Virus record (IMG/VR): IMGVR_UViG_3300042566_000678 | Coordinates: 1-64,000 of that record | Source of the DNA: a virus | Reading direction: 5' to 3' (one strand) | DNA: 64,000 nucleotides | Shown: piece by piece, positions 16,501-25,057 of the stretch | Layout: each line of letters starts with the position of its first letter | How positions within the stretch are numbered: the first letter of the stretch is position 1 | The notes under the pieces: model-generated | The model's input: only the letters and a program-made list of their open reading frames with translations | What the model was told of the DNA's origin: nothing | Databases searched by the model: none | Program-made: the position numbers and the translations under genes

Positions 16501-17615
16501 CCACTACCCTTTACGGATGCTTCTTTTACAATGCTCTCACCATAACCAGTATATAAACCCAAATTAACTTGGTTTACTTTATCACTCTTTGGTGATGATT
16601 GTCCCTTTTCTATGTTACCCGGTACTTGTCTTTGTTTCATCAAAGCATGAGTATGTAATACACGCATTGCTTCTTGGTATGCAAATTCTTTTCTATCCAA
16701 TTTAATAGCATCTTTGATACGGTATTTCTTACCAGTTGCCTGGTCAGCAATTTCCATATTCATTATGTTTTCCCAACCTACCGCATCTGGTTCATAATCA
16801 ATATCACCTTCAATGGTCATTAACTTATCGTAGTATTTAGGGTCTTCGAATATATGGTCTCTTGCAATCTCTGCTGCTACTCTCATATCGGTAGTGTGTT
16901 CCATTTCCACATTCACACCCTTCTTAAACTCTTTCTTTATAGTATCTAAATCTACTTTGTGTTTATCTGCTATTTGAGCCAATGTCATACCTTTAGATAA
17001 TCCACCCGGTATAAACTCCTTTGCTTCGTTTAATTCTTTATTTAACATTTGGAATATATCTTTATTGTATTTACCAAAAAACTTTTGGAATTGCTTTTCC
17101 TTTTCGTCTGCTGATAAATTACTACGAAACATATTTCTTACATCGGTTGCACCAAATGAGTTTGATGGAGTTTTAGAATATACATAACCTCTTGTCATAT
17201 AACCTTCCATATCCTTATCATTTTTGTAAGGTTTAAAGTATTGTCCACCCAATCTCATTGCATCCTTTTCACCCAATGCTATAATAAGAGCAGTAGTGGT
17301 TGAATCAAAATCACGTAAGATTTCTACTGGTTGGTATGGGGATTTTACTTGAATGAACTTTGATGGTGGGATACCAAACACTTTAACTGCAATATCACGT
17401 TTCTCATTAAAAGAAAGTGGTGATTTATTTGAATCTTGCACATTTGATGTTGCAATATAAACATTCTTTGCTCCAAATACCGAACAAAGGTGTTTGTATG
17501 TTTTATAGTGACCAGCGTGAAATGGTTGAAATCTTCCACCATATACTACCATCTTTTCTTTTACTGCTTCGGTTAGCAAGAAAGTTTCCACTAAATAGTT
17601 TGATAATTCATTCAT
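13596..17615 (-). CDS. Giant multidomain protein: NMNAT-like domain, helical middle, ligase-like nucleotidyltransferase
   Basis: 1339 residues. Residues 1-16 (MNELSNYLVETFLLTE) may be a targeting peptide ending in an LxE site. Residues about 20-200 form a cytidylyl/nicotinamide-mononucleotide adenylyltransferase fold, with GRFQPFHAGHYKTY and a GATDVRNMF motif (ISSTxxR-type). At about 230-275, MEHTTDMRVAAEIARDHIFE looks like the DUF5661 family. A hydrophobic helical region lies near 545-600. The C-terminal 380 residues (DUF6267-like; AYGHMNHPFD entry) carry nucleotidyltransferase motifs: EKTDGQ near 982, AARNKGHL, MNLEVIYP near 1067, EGIIFTYKG near 1308 and FKMTG. Internal LNE (about 195) and LME (about 950) sites could allow cutting by the prohead protease. 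It may be a packaged enzyme acting early in the host. Substrates are unknown. Confidence 0.75.
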   Translation of the reverse strand: MNELSNYLVETFLLTEAVKEKMVVYGGRFQPFHAGHYKTYKHLCSVFGAKNVYIATSNVQDSNKSPLSFNEKRDIAVKVFGIPPSKFIQVKSPYQPVEILRDFDSTTTALIIALGEKDAMRLGGQYFKPYKNDKDMEGYMTRGYVYSKTPSNSFGATDVRNMFRSNLSADEKEKQFQKFFGKYNKDIFQMLNKELNEAKEFIPGGLSKGMTLAQIADKHKVDLDTIKKEFKKGVNVEMEHTTDMRVAAEIARDHIFEDPKYYDKLMTIEGDIDYEPDAVGWENIMNMEIADQATGKKYRIKDAIKLDRKEFAYQEAMRVLHTHALMKQRQVPGNIEKGQSSPKSDKVNQVNLGLYTGYGESIVKEASVKGSGYSPQILNQLVKNPDTGEDIKVSSALNYKRDHPAYKAAMMLVAKAGGSDKQKLQKVKQKVQSPSVAKSGEKDSQASATKVAKTAVSNPKAVLRAVGQKIKNWSEKEKDFFKGAHKPQSEERRSVGQWMADKAKGIVKGVVREAKHLGHEIKEAGEGFKAVFSGKKPDEKQKKAMIGIAKTVGLTVGSMLLTGGVASLAVGPAKLLAGVGLHLAEHMAVEVATMGIGKAVLNAGAENITDETYIEYFTLQLADNIMNGAIPPAVWAKAVDGYNKDKESGKVSETDWETTNPNELKEMAKVDMDKVEKYADSQLSPEDVVLGKETDHFFQRLNDPRNGKEISPAELTGFFKRLAKNKKKFLEFIKQYNEFVVKDKRTGINIPFMVQANKLIAKTIMRKDDFKSSTPVYQVEDKLNEITKGIFGGTIKIGGQPVKIEVELIGADNKTREFVTKVVHIDSKYFSKLPIGSTFRIPARLFTTPGGGWYKVKHSAFGEAITSKNHEPVGTADANFNKHHKSSSYTPDYGYEPEFDTIDFDDDNREKQPGHQTDTKDTQNRGYEPYKKKTKSVNESLLMEGGAYGHMNHPFDTDINLTFKDLKTIVSKALDGELGVVREKTDGQALAISWKNGRLIAARNKGHLANAGENALDASGMASKFAGRGALSDAYNFAMKDLESAIRGLSQAQKDKIFMNGKAFMNLEVIYPTSVNVIPYGQALLVFHNAVEYNEAGNAIGQIKGAESILAGMIKQVNAHIQSKYTIQGPPIVKLPKSENLSSQKSKFLAKISKLQGEFTLPDNAGVADYHQAWWKTYIQKGSKGLTSLEIEGLTKRWAFGDKSFRINLIGDEKARAWADGIEKQSKDKIAKENLMKFEEIFLGVGAEVLQFMQSVLTASPNEALQAIRKRLDSTIDKIKAEGTPAQIEKMKLELERLNSIGGFEKIVPNEGIIFTYKGNVFKMTGAFASLNQLLGIFY

Positions 17616-17619
17616 ATAC

Positions 17620-17628
17620 TATAAATAT
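17620..17628 (-). promoter_or_regulatory. Proposed late promoter word ATATTTATA, four bases from the start codon
   Basis: ATATTTATA on the minus strand ends only four bases before the ATG at 17615. If it acts as a -10 element, transcription would begin at or just inside the start codon, giving a leaderless message. Confidence 0.5.
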
Positions 17629-17633
17629 ATATT

Positions 17634-20600
17634 TTATAGAGAACCACTAATTTTTGCCTCTAATTCTTCTACTCTTTTATTTAAGTCTTGTACTACTTTA
17701 AGCATGGATGAAAATATAGATTGATAATATACACCATCTACACTTCCAGAATTATCATATATTACCCAATCCGTATAATTCAAATCAGCTACTTCTTCTG
17801 CTATAAGTCCTGCATGCAGTACATTAGAAACTGTTGTATCTTTATCTTTAAAAGATACAATATTCAAATCCAAAATTCTTTTTGCTGTTTCTAATGGTTG
17901 GGGGGTTATTTCTTTTTTATATTTTCTAGATGATGAAACCTTTTTTACATTACCAAGACCATCAACACCTAAAGTAGTTAAACCAGATGCCGAATATAAA
18001 AAATCAAATGATAATGAATCATCGCCTCCGCTACCTCCGGTATTTTGATACAATCGTATTCGTGGAGTAAACATTGCTTCTCGAAGTAGATAAGTAGAAA
18101 ATCCAAAGGGTTCAAAAACTATTTGACCACCATTACTTATTCTCAAATCACCACCGCTTAAACTTGCACCAGCTAGATTACCAGCAAAAGTTCCAGTTGC
18201 ACCTGTTATGTTTGCACCACTTAAATTTCCACTAAAAGTTCCACTCGCTCCCGTAATGTTACCAGTAAATGTACCACTACCATTTATAGAAAGTGTACTA
18301 CCATTAAAAGTTAATTTATCACCTAATGAAAAATTACCATTATTATCTACATAAAATCCAGTACCACCAGAACCAAATGTACCACCACCTATGTATATTC
18401 GTTTATTTACACCATCCAAAACAATTCCAGAACTACCTACTCTAAATTGTTCACTAAAATAACCAACCTGTCCACCAATTACAGGTGAATAAATAGTAGT
18501 AGAACTAATAAATGTACCTGAATATCCACCATTTGCTAATGATGCTACTTGTGCCGCTGCGTTATTAAATGCGGTATTTGATTTGTTTGTAGCATCGGTT
18601 GATGCAGCTGATATTGCCGCATTTCGTGCTGCATCTGATTTGTTAGTTGCATCACTAGATGCTACGGATACTGCGTTATTATATGCATTATTGGCTTTTG
18701 TAGTTGCATCTCCGGATGCAGTTGATATTGCACTATCACGCGCCGAATCGGCTTTTGATTGTGCACCACTTGTGGTTTCAGCATTACCACCCGTAACATT
18801 TATTGTACCCGTTATAGTTGCACTAGTTGCGGTTAATGCACCCGCCATACTTACTCTAAATGGTGCAGATGAAAATGTTGCATTTCCTAAATATATACCA
18901 TTGCTATCTGCTTTGAATATATTGTTACCACTACCAATTGAAATAGTACCTCCACTCAATGCCCCACTAAATGTACCCCCAGCTGCTGATAAATCGCCAC
19001 TAAATGTACCATTACCATTTATCGAAAGATTAGTACCATCAAATGTAAGTTTATCGGTTAGTGAGAATTTACCATCACTATCTAAATATACTTTTGTGTT
19101 TGTGTTGTTATATGTACCAGTTCCTATATAAATTCTACGAGTAGATGTGGTTGCATCCAATACAATTGAGTTTGGTGGTGCACCTACTGTGAATTTACCA
19201 CTAATGTAACCAGCCGTACCACCAATTACAGGTGCAAATACCGTTGTACCATCTATAAACGTACCACTAAATCCACCATCTGCCAATCTTTGTAGATTAT
19301 AAAATGATTGCGAAGTTGAAGTTGCAACACTTCTACTTACACTTTGAGACAATTCAGATACGGATTTTGAAATACTGCTTGTTAAACTTCCACTTAAACT
19401 AGCACTACCACTAAATACATCTTCAAAATACGAACCAGAAAAAGTATCAATAGCACCACTAACGGCTGTTATAGTAGTTGCTAATGTAGTTAAATTATCG
19501 TTACCACCAGTAAATGTTTTTGAAGCAGTAACTGCTACTGGAATGTAGTTATTATTTACATCGAAAAACTCAAATTTAAAGTTGAATGTTTCGTTTGATA
19601 TATTGGTTGGCATTGATACAATAAACGATACCTCATTTGGTGAGAATACCGTTTCCGCAGATGCTCTTAAACTAATATCTTTTAGAAACCAATTACCTTG
19701 CGTTTGTTTGAAATATAATGATGCAGTTGGTTCTGATTTTGGTAATGAGAATTGTGCTACATAATTTGTAAAATTACGAGTTGGAAATAATCCATTAATT
19801 GTATTTATCGTTCTATCACCATTTTGAGAACCACTTATGTGTATTTCTAAATTACTTTGAGATGAACCAGTATAAAAACCATCCAATGATAATTCATAAA
19901 CGGTAATATCACTTAAATCTAAAGATGATGTATATCTAAAATTACCACTTCCATTTAATCTAACTGCCGTTGAACCAGAAAATTGTGTTGTATCTAATGT
20001 TGCTGACAAGGAACCAGTATTCCAAAACTTTGAAAGTATTTGAGAATTAAAAACGCCGGTATCGGTTATTACACTACCAGTTGCTTCAAACGTTTGCAAT
20101 AATTCTTTTGCTTCAATTTGAATATCTTGTATTAATTCAAAATCACTAACCGTACCTTCCGATGTACGATACACCTTTACCCGTTTTACATCACCTGCGA
20201 ATGTTTCTAAACGAGATAGTTTTATGTTTGCATATGAAGCGGTAATGGCAGATGCGGATACCGATGAACCAGATACACTATAAATTGGTTTTAATAATTC
20301 GGTAATTGTTGCTTGTGGTCTTCTAAAGAAACGAACACGTGTTGTGTTTGCTAATGTTGGGTTTATATTTGCTTGCCCAATATATCTAACATTATATTTA
20401 CCCTTCCATATTTCAGGTACTTCAGTTTTACTACCATTATTATCGTAAAACTTTAACTCCCCTAAAATTGTAATTGTACAAGGACCGAATGCGGTTGAGT
20501 CAATTGCTTGTTCTACACTATCCGATGGATAAACATAAACTGCTATAACCTTTGATATACCTTCATAGTATTCAGGTAAACCATCTGAACTTTCTGTGTA

Positions 20601-20816
20601 AACAACTTTACCATTTGAATCTTTAATCTGAACTAACACTTCTGTGTTTGGTTCTAAATAATCAGTACCCGCTATTAAGAACGCATTTTTACCACCCGTA
20701 AAAGTATCGGGTAATTCGGTAAGATTAAAATATTGTGAAGTTACTCTCCTATCTTCAAGAAATACCGATTTTAATTCTAGTTGATTATCAGGTGCAACTT
20801 TAACTTCTACTGCCAT
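17634..20816 (-). CDS. Tail fibre protein with C-terminal S74 intramolecular chaperone
   Basis: 1060 residues. The N-terminal part (about 1-400) is beta-rich with a lectin-like segment. A helical linker follows, then two copies of a beta-structured module starting ADGGFSGTFIDGTTVFAPVI (about residue 509) and ANGGYSGTFISSTTIYSPVI (about 762). Between them is an Ala/Ser-rich heptad region typical of trimeric fibres. The last 90 residues are a Peptidase_S74 chaperone (SSSRKYKKEITP, LHAGLIAEEVADL, and a terminal coiled coil DLNKRVEELEAKI) that trimerises and then cleaves itself off. The domain set suggests receptor binding at the cell surface. The duplicated module may provide modular host range. 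Confidence 0.88.
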   Translation of the reverse strand: MAVEVKVAPDNQLELKSVFLEDRRVTSQYFNLTELPDTFTGGKNAFLIAGTDYLEPNTEVLVQIKDSNGKVVYTESSDGLPEYYEGISKVIAVYVYPSDSVEQAIDSTAFGPCTITILGELKFYDNNGSKTEVPEIWKGKYNVRYIGQANINPTLANTTRVRFFRRPQATITELLKPIYSVSGSSVSASAITASYANIKLSRLETFAGDVKRVKVYRTSEGTVSDFELIQDIQIEAKELLQTFEATGSVITDTGVFNSQILSKFWNTGSLSATLDTTQFSGSTAVRLNGSGNFRYTSSLDLSDITVYELSLDGFYTGSSQSNLEIHISGSQNGDRTINTINGLFPTRNFTNYVAQFSLPKSEPTASLYFKQTQGNWFLKDISLRASAETVFSPNEVSFIVSMPTNISNETFNFKFEFFDVNNNYIPVAVTASKTFTGGNDNLTTLATTITAVSGAIDTFSGSYFEDVFSGSASLSGSLTSSISKSVSELSQSVSRSVATSTSQSFYNLQRLADGGFSGTFIDGTTVFAPVIGGTAGYISGKFTVGAPPNSIVLDATTSTRRIYIGTGTYNNTNTKVYLDSDGKFSLTDKLTFDGTNLSINGNGTFSGDLSAAGGTFSGALSGGTISIGSGNNIFKADSNGIYLGNATFSSAPFRVSMAGALTATSATITGTINVTGGNAETTSGAQSKADSARDSAISTASGDATTKANNAYNNAVSVASSDATNKSDAARNAAISAASTDATNKSNTAFNNAAAQVASLANGGYSGTFISSTTIYSPVIGGQVGYFSEQFRVGSSGIVLDGVNKRIYIGGGTFGSGGTGFYVDNNGNFSLGDKLTFNGSTLSINGSGTFTGNITGASGTFSGNLSGANITGATGTFAGNLAGASLSGGDLRISNGGQIVFEPFGFSTYLLREAMFTPRIRLYQNTGGSGGDDSLSFDFLYSASGLTTLGVDGLGNVKKVSSSRKYKKEITPQPLETAKRILDLNIVSFKDKDTTVSNVLHAGLIAEEVADLNYTDWVIYDNSGSVDGVYYQSIFSSMLKVVQDLNKRVEELEAKISGSL

Positions 20817-20819
20817 ATT

Positions 20820-20849
20820 GTAGGATATTCTTTTATATAAATATCCTAC
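20820..20849 (-). promoter_or_regulatory. Late promoter word inside a perfect 10-bp inverted repeat before the tail fibre start
   Basis: GTAGGATATT and AATATCCTAC (20820-20829 and 20840-20849) are perfect inverted copies around ten AT bases. The minus strand reads ATATTTATA at 20836-20844, straddling one arm and the loop. The hairpin ends three bases before the ATG of the fibre gene, so it could bind a dimeric regulator as DNA or hide the start site as RNA. It could also act as a weak terminator for the gene at 20863. Confidence 0.5.
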
Positions 20850-20862
20850 TTATGGTTTTTTG

Positions 20863-23800
20863 TTATTTGTGTGAGATTTTTGAGTATCCGTTTTCCTTTT
20901 TGATTTCCACCAAAGTATCTACCACATCTCTAATCTGGTCTAAATGGGAAATGATTGTTACAAAATCAAATTGAGTTTTAAGGTACTGAAACAATAGGAA
21001 TGTTGATTGCAGGTTTTCACCATCTAATGTTCCAAATCCTTCATCCAATACTAAAAAGTTAGGACGAGGTAAGTTACATACATTAATAAGTGCAACCCTA
21101 ATTGCCAACCCACTAATGAACTTCTCCATACCACTACACATCTCCAATCCCCATTCTTGGTCTTCATATACAATGTTAGCAGTTATGTTCTTCCCATCCA
21201 TTGTTAAAGTAATACCAAAATCTACAATCTGTGATAGGATATTATTTACCTCACCTTCGATTACAGGTAATGATTTAGCAATCAAATCGTAAGATACACC
21301 ATCTCTTTTTACTGCATCTAAATAGAAATCGTATGTTACATATTTTTCTTCCAACTCACTTGCTTCTTCGATTTTTTGGTACATACCAGCAATCTTTTCT
21401 AGCAATCTAGAGCTTGAACCAGTTATTGACAACATTTCTTTTTGTACGGAGGCAATACCTTTATCAGCAATTTCAATATTACCTTTAGCAATATCAATAT
21501 CTTTTTGAAGAACTTTATTGTTTTTGATTGTAGCTTCATTTTCGTGATACCTTTGTATTAAAGTTTCAATGTTCTGTAACTCAAGTTCAGCTGCTTGCTT
21601 TTTACTTTCATATGATTTAATATCAACTACTAATTTTTCAGCACTCAACTTACCTTTATCAAACTTTTGTTTAAATGATGTGTATTCATTATAATTATCA
21701 ACTACACCATTCAATTGCTCTAATTTATATAAAGTTTTTGCGTAGTTTTTTTCTAACTCATCTAATACAATCTTTTGACTACGAACTTCTTCTTCCGTTT
21801 TTTGTGCATCCTTTACGAATACATTATTCATACAGAAATTACAATTTGGGTCATACTCATGCTCTGCCAAATGTACCAACTTTTCCTCATTCTTTTCCAA
21901 CGAAATTTTACACTTTTCAATTGAGTGCAAAGATGATGTTTGTAAAGATGCTAAACGAATATAATCTGTGTGTGCAGTTTCAATATCTGTATCACCAAAT
22001 GTTGCCAACTCATTTATACTTTGTGAGATTTGAATTAAAGCATCTTTGAATTGTTCTAATTGTTCCAACTTTTTAGATTCATCATTTTTAAGTTGCTGTA
22101 TTTTATCTAACTGATTTTGTTTCTTATTATCCAACACATCAATATCCACAATACTAGCATCTACTGCCACCAATTGTTGTGTAAGTTTTAATAGGGTATT
22201 GTTGTGTTCTAAACGACTTTCAGTTAGTTCTTCGTACTTTCTCTCCTCAATCGAATAACTATCGTTTAGAGCCACTACTTTTAACTCGTCATTAGCCAAT
22301 TCCGTTGTGAAATCATTTGATTTAAATTTCTTTAATAAAATTTGAACTTCTTTGATGTCTTCCAATGCATGAGCGTATAATTTATCAAACACATTTATTC
22401 CCATAAATTGTGCCAATAAATCTTTTCTTTCTGATTGAGATTTATCAATGAACAAAGCGTTGTTTCCTTGTAAAGATAAAGCGGTTAATACAAAATCTTC
22501 ATAAGTACCCAAATATTGTGAGATGTTTTTGTTTGTATCTCTACGTTCTGTTCCGTTTAATAAGATTTGTTGTCCATCTACCTCTTTCCAAAACTGAACA
22601 TCTACTTTTACATTTGTTCCTTTTGAGTTTTGGTGTGCGGTTCTTTCGATAAAGAAATCCTCATCGTTAATTTGGAAATGTAATTTACATTTGAAATTAG
22701 ATTTACGATTGTTTAATATAGCAGATGCTCTAAATGCTCTACTACATTTATCAAATGCGCAGAATGATACTGCATCAAAGATAGATGATTTACCACTTGC
22801 ATTCGGTGCAAATAGACCAATTACACCATTTAACTTTGTGAAATCAATAACATTATCTTCTCCATATGAGAACATATTTGAAAACTCAAATTTAATAGGT
22901 TTCCATACAATGTTTTTAGCCAAATCTTCATCTGTAAGTCTTTTGTTTAATTCTGTGTTTAATGATTTAACATTTGCAAGGTTGTGTGCATCAATTGAAA
23001 ATGAACGTACTAAATAATCTTCAATCAAACTGTTTTGATAATCTACATCGTTAATATCGCCAACATTAATTTTACCATCTCTAACACCATTACGGAGTTT
23101 AGATAAACTGTCTGTTTTAGTAATCGTAAATTCATCAACATTATATTTCTTTTTAATTTCAGTAGTAACCCGCTTCATATCTCCAACATCCGTATTGGAT
23201 ACATAGACACGAAGACGTGGTTTTTTAGGCATATCCGTTACAATAGGAACTATACCATTATCAACGTGTAATGTGTAGTAACCATAATCGTTTGGAATAT
23301 CAACGTAAGTAGGAGTCAAAGTTTCAACATCCCAAATAGCATACCCGTGATTTTCTAATGCTTCACCATGTGATTGCTGAATAAGAGAACCCGGATAAAC
23401 TACAATTGGATTTGATTGTTTAACAGTTTGACGTTTATGAATATCACCTAATAAAGCTGCATCATATCCTTCAAAAATATCTGTGGTAAAATTACGAGAG
23501 CTGATAACGTATCCAATATCTGTTTGGGATTTATCAATAGGTCCGTGGAAAAGTGCTATCTTAACATCACCTTGAATATCAGTTCCTTTTGGCCAATTCT
23601 CTTTCTTATCAAAGATACTGAATACACCAAATGTAATATTATGAACTTTAACTACATCGGTATCTCGTAGGTAATATAAATTAGGCAGATTAAGTCCATC
23701 TACGATTGGAGATAAAGCATCCAATCTGTGGATATTATTTAAATTACAATCGTGATTACCTGCGATTAAGAATGTAGGACATAATTCTGAACACTCTCTT

Positions 23801-24030
23801 AAAAAAGCTGAAATCTCTTTTACTAATTCGGGTGATAATTCCAATTTAGCATGAGCTATATCCCCAGCTAAATAAATTATTGCATCCTCTGTACCACGTT
23901 GCTTAATATCTGAATATAATTTTTGGAACACTTCCTTATATTCTTCATGTCTCTTCAAATTGCGAATGTGGACATCTGCAATATGATAAATGGTCTTAAT
24001 TTTCTTAAAACCTAAATCTATATTTCTCAT
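20863..24030 (-). CDS. 47-46: Fused Mre11-Rad50-type recombination nuclease/ATPase (gp47-gp46 in one polypeptide)
   Basis: 1055 residues. Residues about 12-265 are a calcineurin-like nuclease domain with IADVHIRN, LAGDIAHAK, IAGNHDC, LFHGPID and LLGDIHKRQ, as in T4 gp47/Mre11/SbcD. From about 375 comes an SMC-type ATPase: Walker A FAPNASGKSS near 407, a long coiled coil, a zinc hook CNFC near 728, the signature CSGMEKFISGLA near 963, Walker B FLVLDEGFGTLDG near 992 and a switch His (SHLDQ). In T4 these are two genes, 47 and 46; here there is one continuous frame with no internal stop. It should process DNA ends for recombination-dependent replication and host DNA breakdown. The ATG overlaps the primase stop (ATGA), so the two are coupled. 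Confidence 0.92.
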   Translation of the reverse strand: MRNIDLGFKKIKTIYHIADVHIRNLKRHEEYKEVFQKLYSDIKQRGTEDAIIYLAGDIAHAKLELSPELVKEISAFLRECSELCPTFLIAGNHDCNLNNIHRLDALSPIVDGLNLPNLYYLRDTDVVKVHNITFGVFSIFDKKENWPKGTDIQGDVKIALFHGPIDKSQTDIGYVISSRNFTTDIFEGYDAALLGDIHKRQTVKQSNPIVVYPGSLIQQSHGEALENHGYAIWDVETLTPTYVDIPNDYGYYTLHVDNGIVPIVTDMPKKPRLRVYVSNTDVGDMKRVTTEIKKKYNVDEFTITKTDSLSKLRNGVRDGKINVGDINDVDYQNSLIEDYLVRSFSIDAHNLANVKSLNTELNKRLTDEDLAKNIVWKPIKFEFSNMFSYGEDNVIDFTKLNGVIGLFAPNASGKSSIFDAVSFCAFDKCSRAFRASAILNNRKSNFKCKLHFQINDEDFFIERTAHQNSKGTNVKVDVQFWKEVDGQQILLNGTERRDTNKNISQYLGTYEDFVLTALSLQGNNALFIDKSQSERKDLLAQFMGINVFDKLYAHALEDIKEVQILLKKFKSNDFTTELANDELKVVALNDSYSIEERKYEELTESRLEHNNTLLKLTQQLVAVDASIVDIDVLDNKKQNQLDKIQQLKNDESKKLEQLEQFKDALIQISQSINELATFGDTDIETAHTDYIRLASLQTSSLHSIEKCKISLEKNEEKLVHLAEHEYDPNCNFCMNNVFVKDAQKTEEEVRSQKIVLDELEKNYAKTLYKLEQLNGVVDNYNEYTSFKQKFDKGKLSAEKLVVDIKSYESKKQAAELELQNIETLIQRYHENEATIKNNKVLQKDIDIAKGNIEIADKGIASVQKEMLSITGSSSRLLEKIAGMYQKIEEASELEEKYVTYDFYLDAVKRDGVSYDLIAKSLPVIEGEVNNILSQIVDFGITLTMDGKNITANIVYEDQEWGLEMCSGMEKFISGLAIRVALINVCNLPRPNFLVLDEGFGTLDGENLQSTFLLFQYLKTQFDFVTIISHLDQIRDVVDTLVEIKKENGYSKISHK

Positions 24031-25016
24031 TTAATAAAAGATAGTTTCTGTTTAATTAAACTTTCAAAACTCAAAGTTACGGAATTTTTTTGATATATCA
24101 AAATATCTTTGAACTTTAATTCCCCAGCATCCTTTTCCTGAAAGTCTATTAACTTTATTGTTGGTATTATTGTATTATACTTTTCGTAAATCTTTAAAGA
24201 ATCTTGTTTCGCATCATTATCCAATGCAATTACCATTTCTTTAACTTCTCCATCAGCTACCCTCTTTTTAATTTCAGTATCTAACTTTCTTGGTACAAAT
24301 TTACCAAACAAAGGAATAGCGTTACGTTTTAAAGCAATAGCATCAAATGCCCCTTCACATAATGTAATTGGTTCACTCCAATCTATTTGGTTTTCAAAAG
24401 CAATAATATTTTTACTTACTGGTGGGTTTTTGTATTTGTATTTACTTTGTGGGTCAATATGCCTTGCGATAAAGTAATTCAGCATCCCATCTTTATCATA
24501 TGATGGAATAATAACTCTATCCTTATACATACCCTCCGATGTAAATCCAATATTATATTTAATAATTTCTTTCTTACCCAATCCCCTACCCTTTAGATAT
24601 TGAATAGCATGCCCTTCTATTGGATTAGTAACATTTGGTTTTAATTCCAAAGCCGATTTGAAACCCGGAGGTAATGATAAGTACACATGGTTTTCATTAT
24701 CTTCTTCCTCATACGTTTCCCACATATCTAAAAACTGCGCATTCAGTGTCTTATCTGAACTCATAGCTGCTTTTAGTTTTGTATTGGACTCACCAAAGAT
24801 TATTTGTAAATCATCTGTATTCATACCAATACGTTTTGCCAGATATGTTATACTACCACCAGAATTACATACCCAACAATGGAACTTATTTGTTCTTGTA
24901 TTGACTTGTAGCTTTGGTTTGTGGTGATGACAGAATGGACAATGGAAAGCGTGCTCATCTTTTTTAAGAGTGAGAGAACCACCTAAATACTTTTGGAAAA
25001 GACTTATTAACTGCAT
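24027..25016 (-). CDS. 61: DNA primase, CHC2 zinc finger plus Toprim (T4 gp61-like)
   Basis: 329 residues. An N-terminal zinc-binding domain has HCPFC near residue 25 and HCWVCNSGG near 46 (CHC2 type). The central RNA-polymerase domain includes RVIIPSYDKDG and FIARH. Toprim motifs are CEGAFDAIALK near 218 and ALDNDAKQD near 267. It makes RNA primers for lagging-strand synthesis; the partner helicase is not in the window. A promoter with TATATTTG ends four bases before the ATG, implying a leaderless message. The end overlaps the recombination gene by four bases, so replication and recombination functions are co-expressed. Confidence 0.88.
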   Translation of the reverse strand: MQLISLFQKYLGGSLTLKKDEHAFHCPFCHHHKPKLQVNTRTNKFHCWVCNSGGSITYLAKRIGMNTDDLQIIFGESNTKLKAAMSSDKTLNAQFLDMWETYEEEDNENHVYLSLPPGFKSALELKPNVTNPIEGHAIQYLKGRGLGKKEIIKYNIGFTSEGMYKDRVIIPSYDKDGMLNYFIARHIDPQSKYKYKNPPVSKNIIAFENQIDWSEPITLCEGAFDAIALKRNAIPLFGKFVPRKLDTEIKKRVADGEVKEMVIALDNDAKQDSLKIYEKYNTIIPTIKLIDFQEKDAGELKFKDILIYQKNSVTLSFESLIKQKLSFIK

Positions 25017-25020
25017 AAGT

Positions 25021-25054
25021 CAAATATACGAAATTATTTTTGTAATTCCTAATT
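25021..25054 (-). promoter_or_regulatory. Promoter of the AATTAGGA-N16-TAnnTTTG class before the primase
   Basis: On the minus strand AATTAGGAAT (25054-25045), 16 bases, then TATATTTG (25028-25021). TAnnTTTG is the Bacteroidota -7 consensus. The -7 box ends four bases before the ATG at 25016, the same geometry as at 58371. Confidence 0.6.
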
Positions 25055-25057
25055 TAT

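Noticed and set aside
18583-19131. Long open frame of 182 codons on the plus strand
   Set aside because: It lies wholly opposite the Ala/Ser/Gly-rich part of the tail fibre gene. Its Ala/Val/Leu-rich protein is a by-product of that codon pattern, and it has no leader signals.
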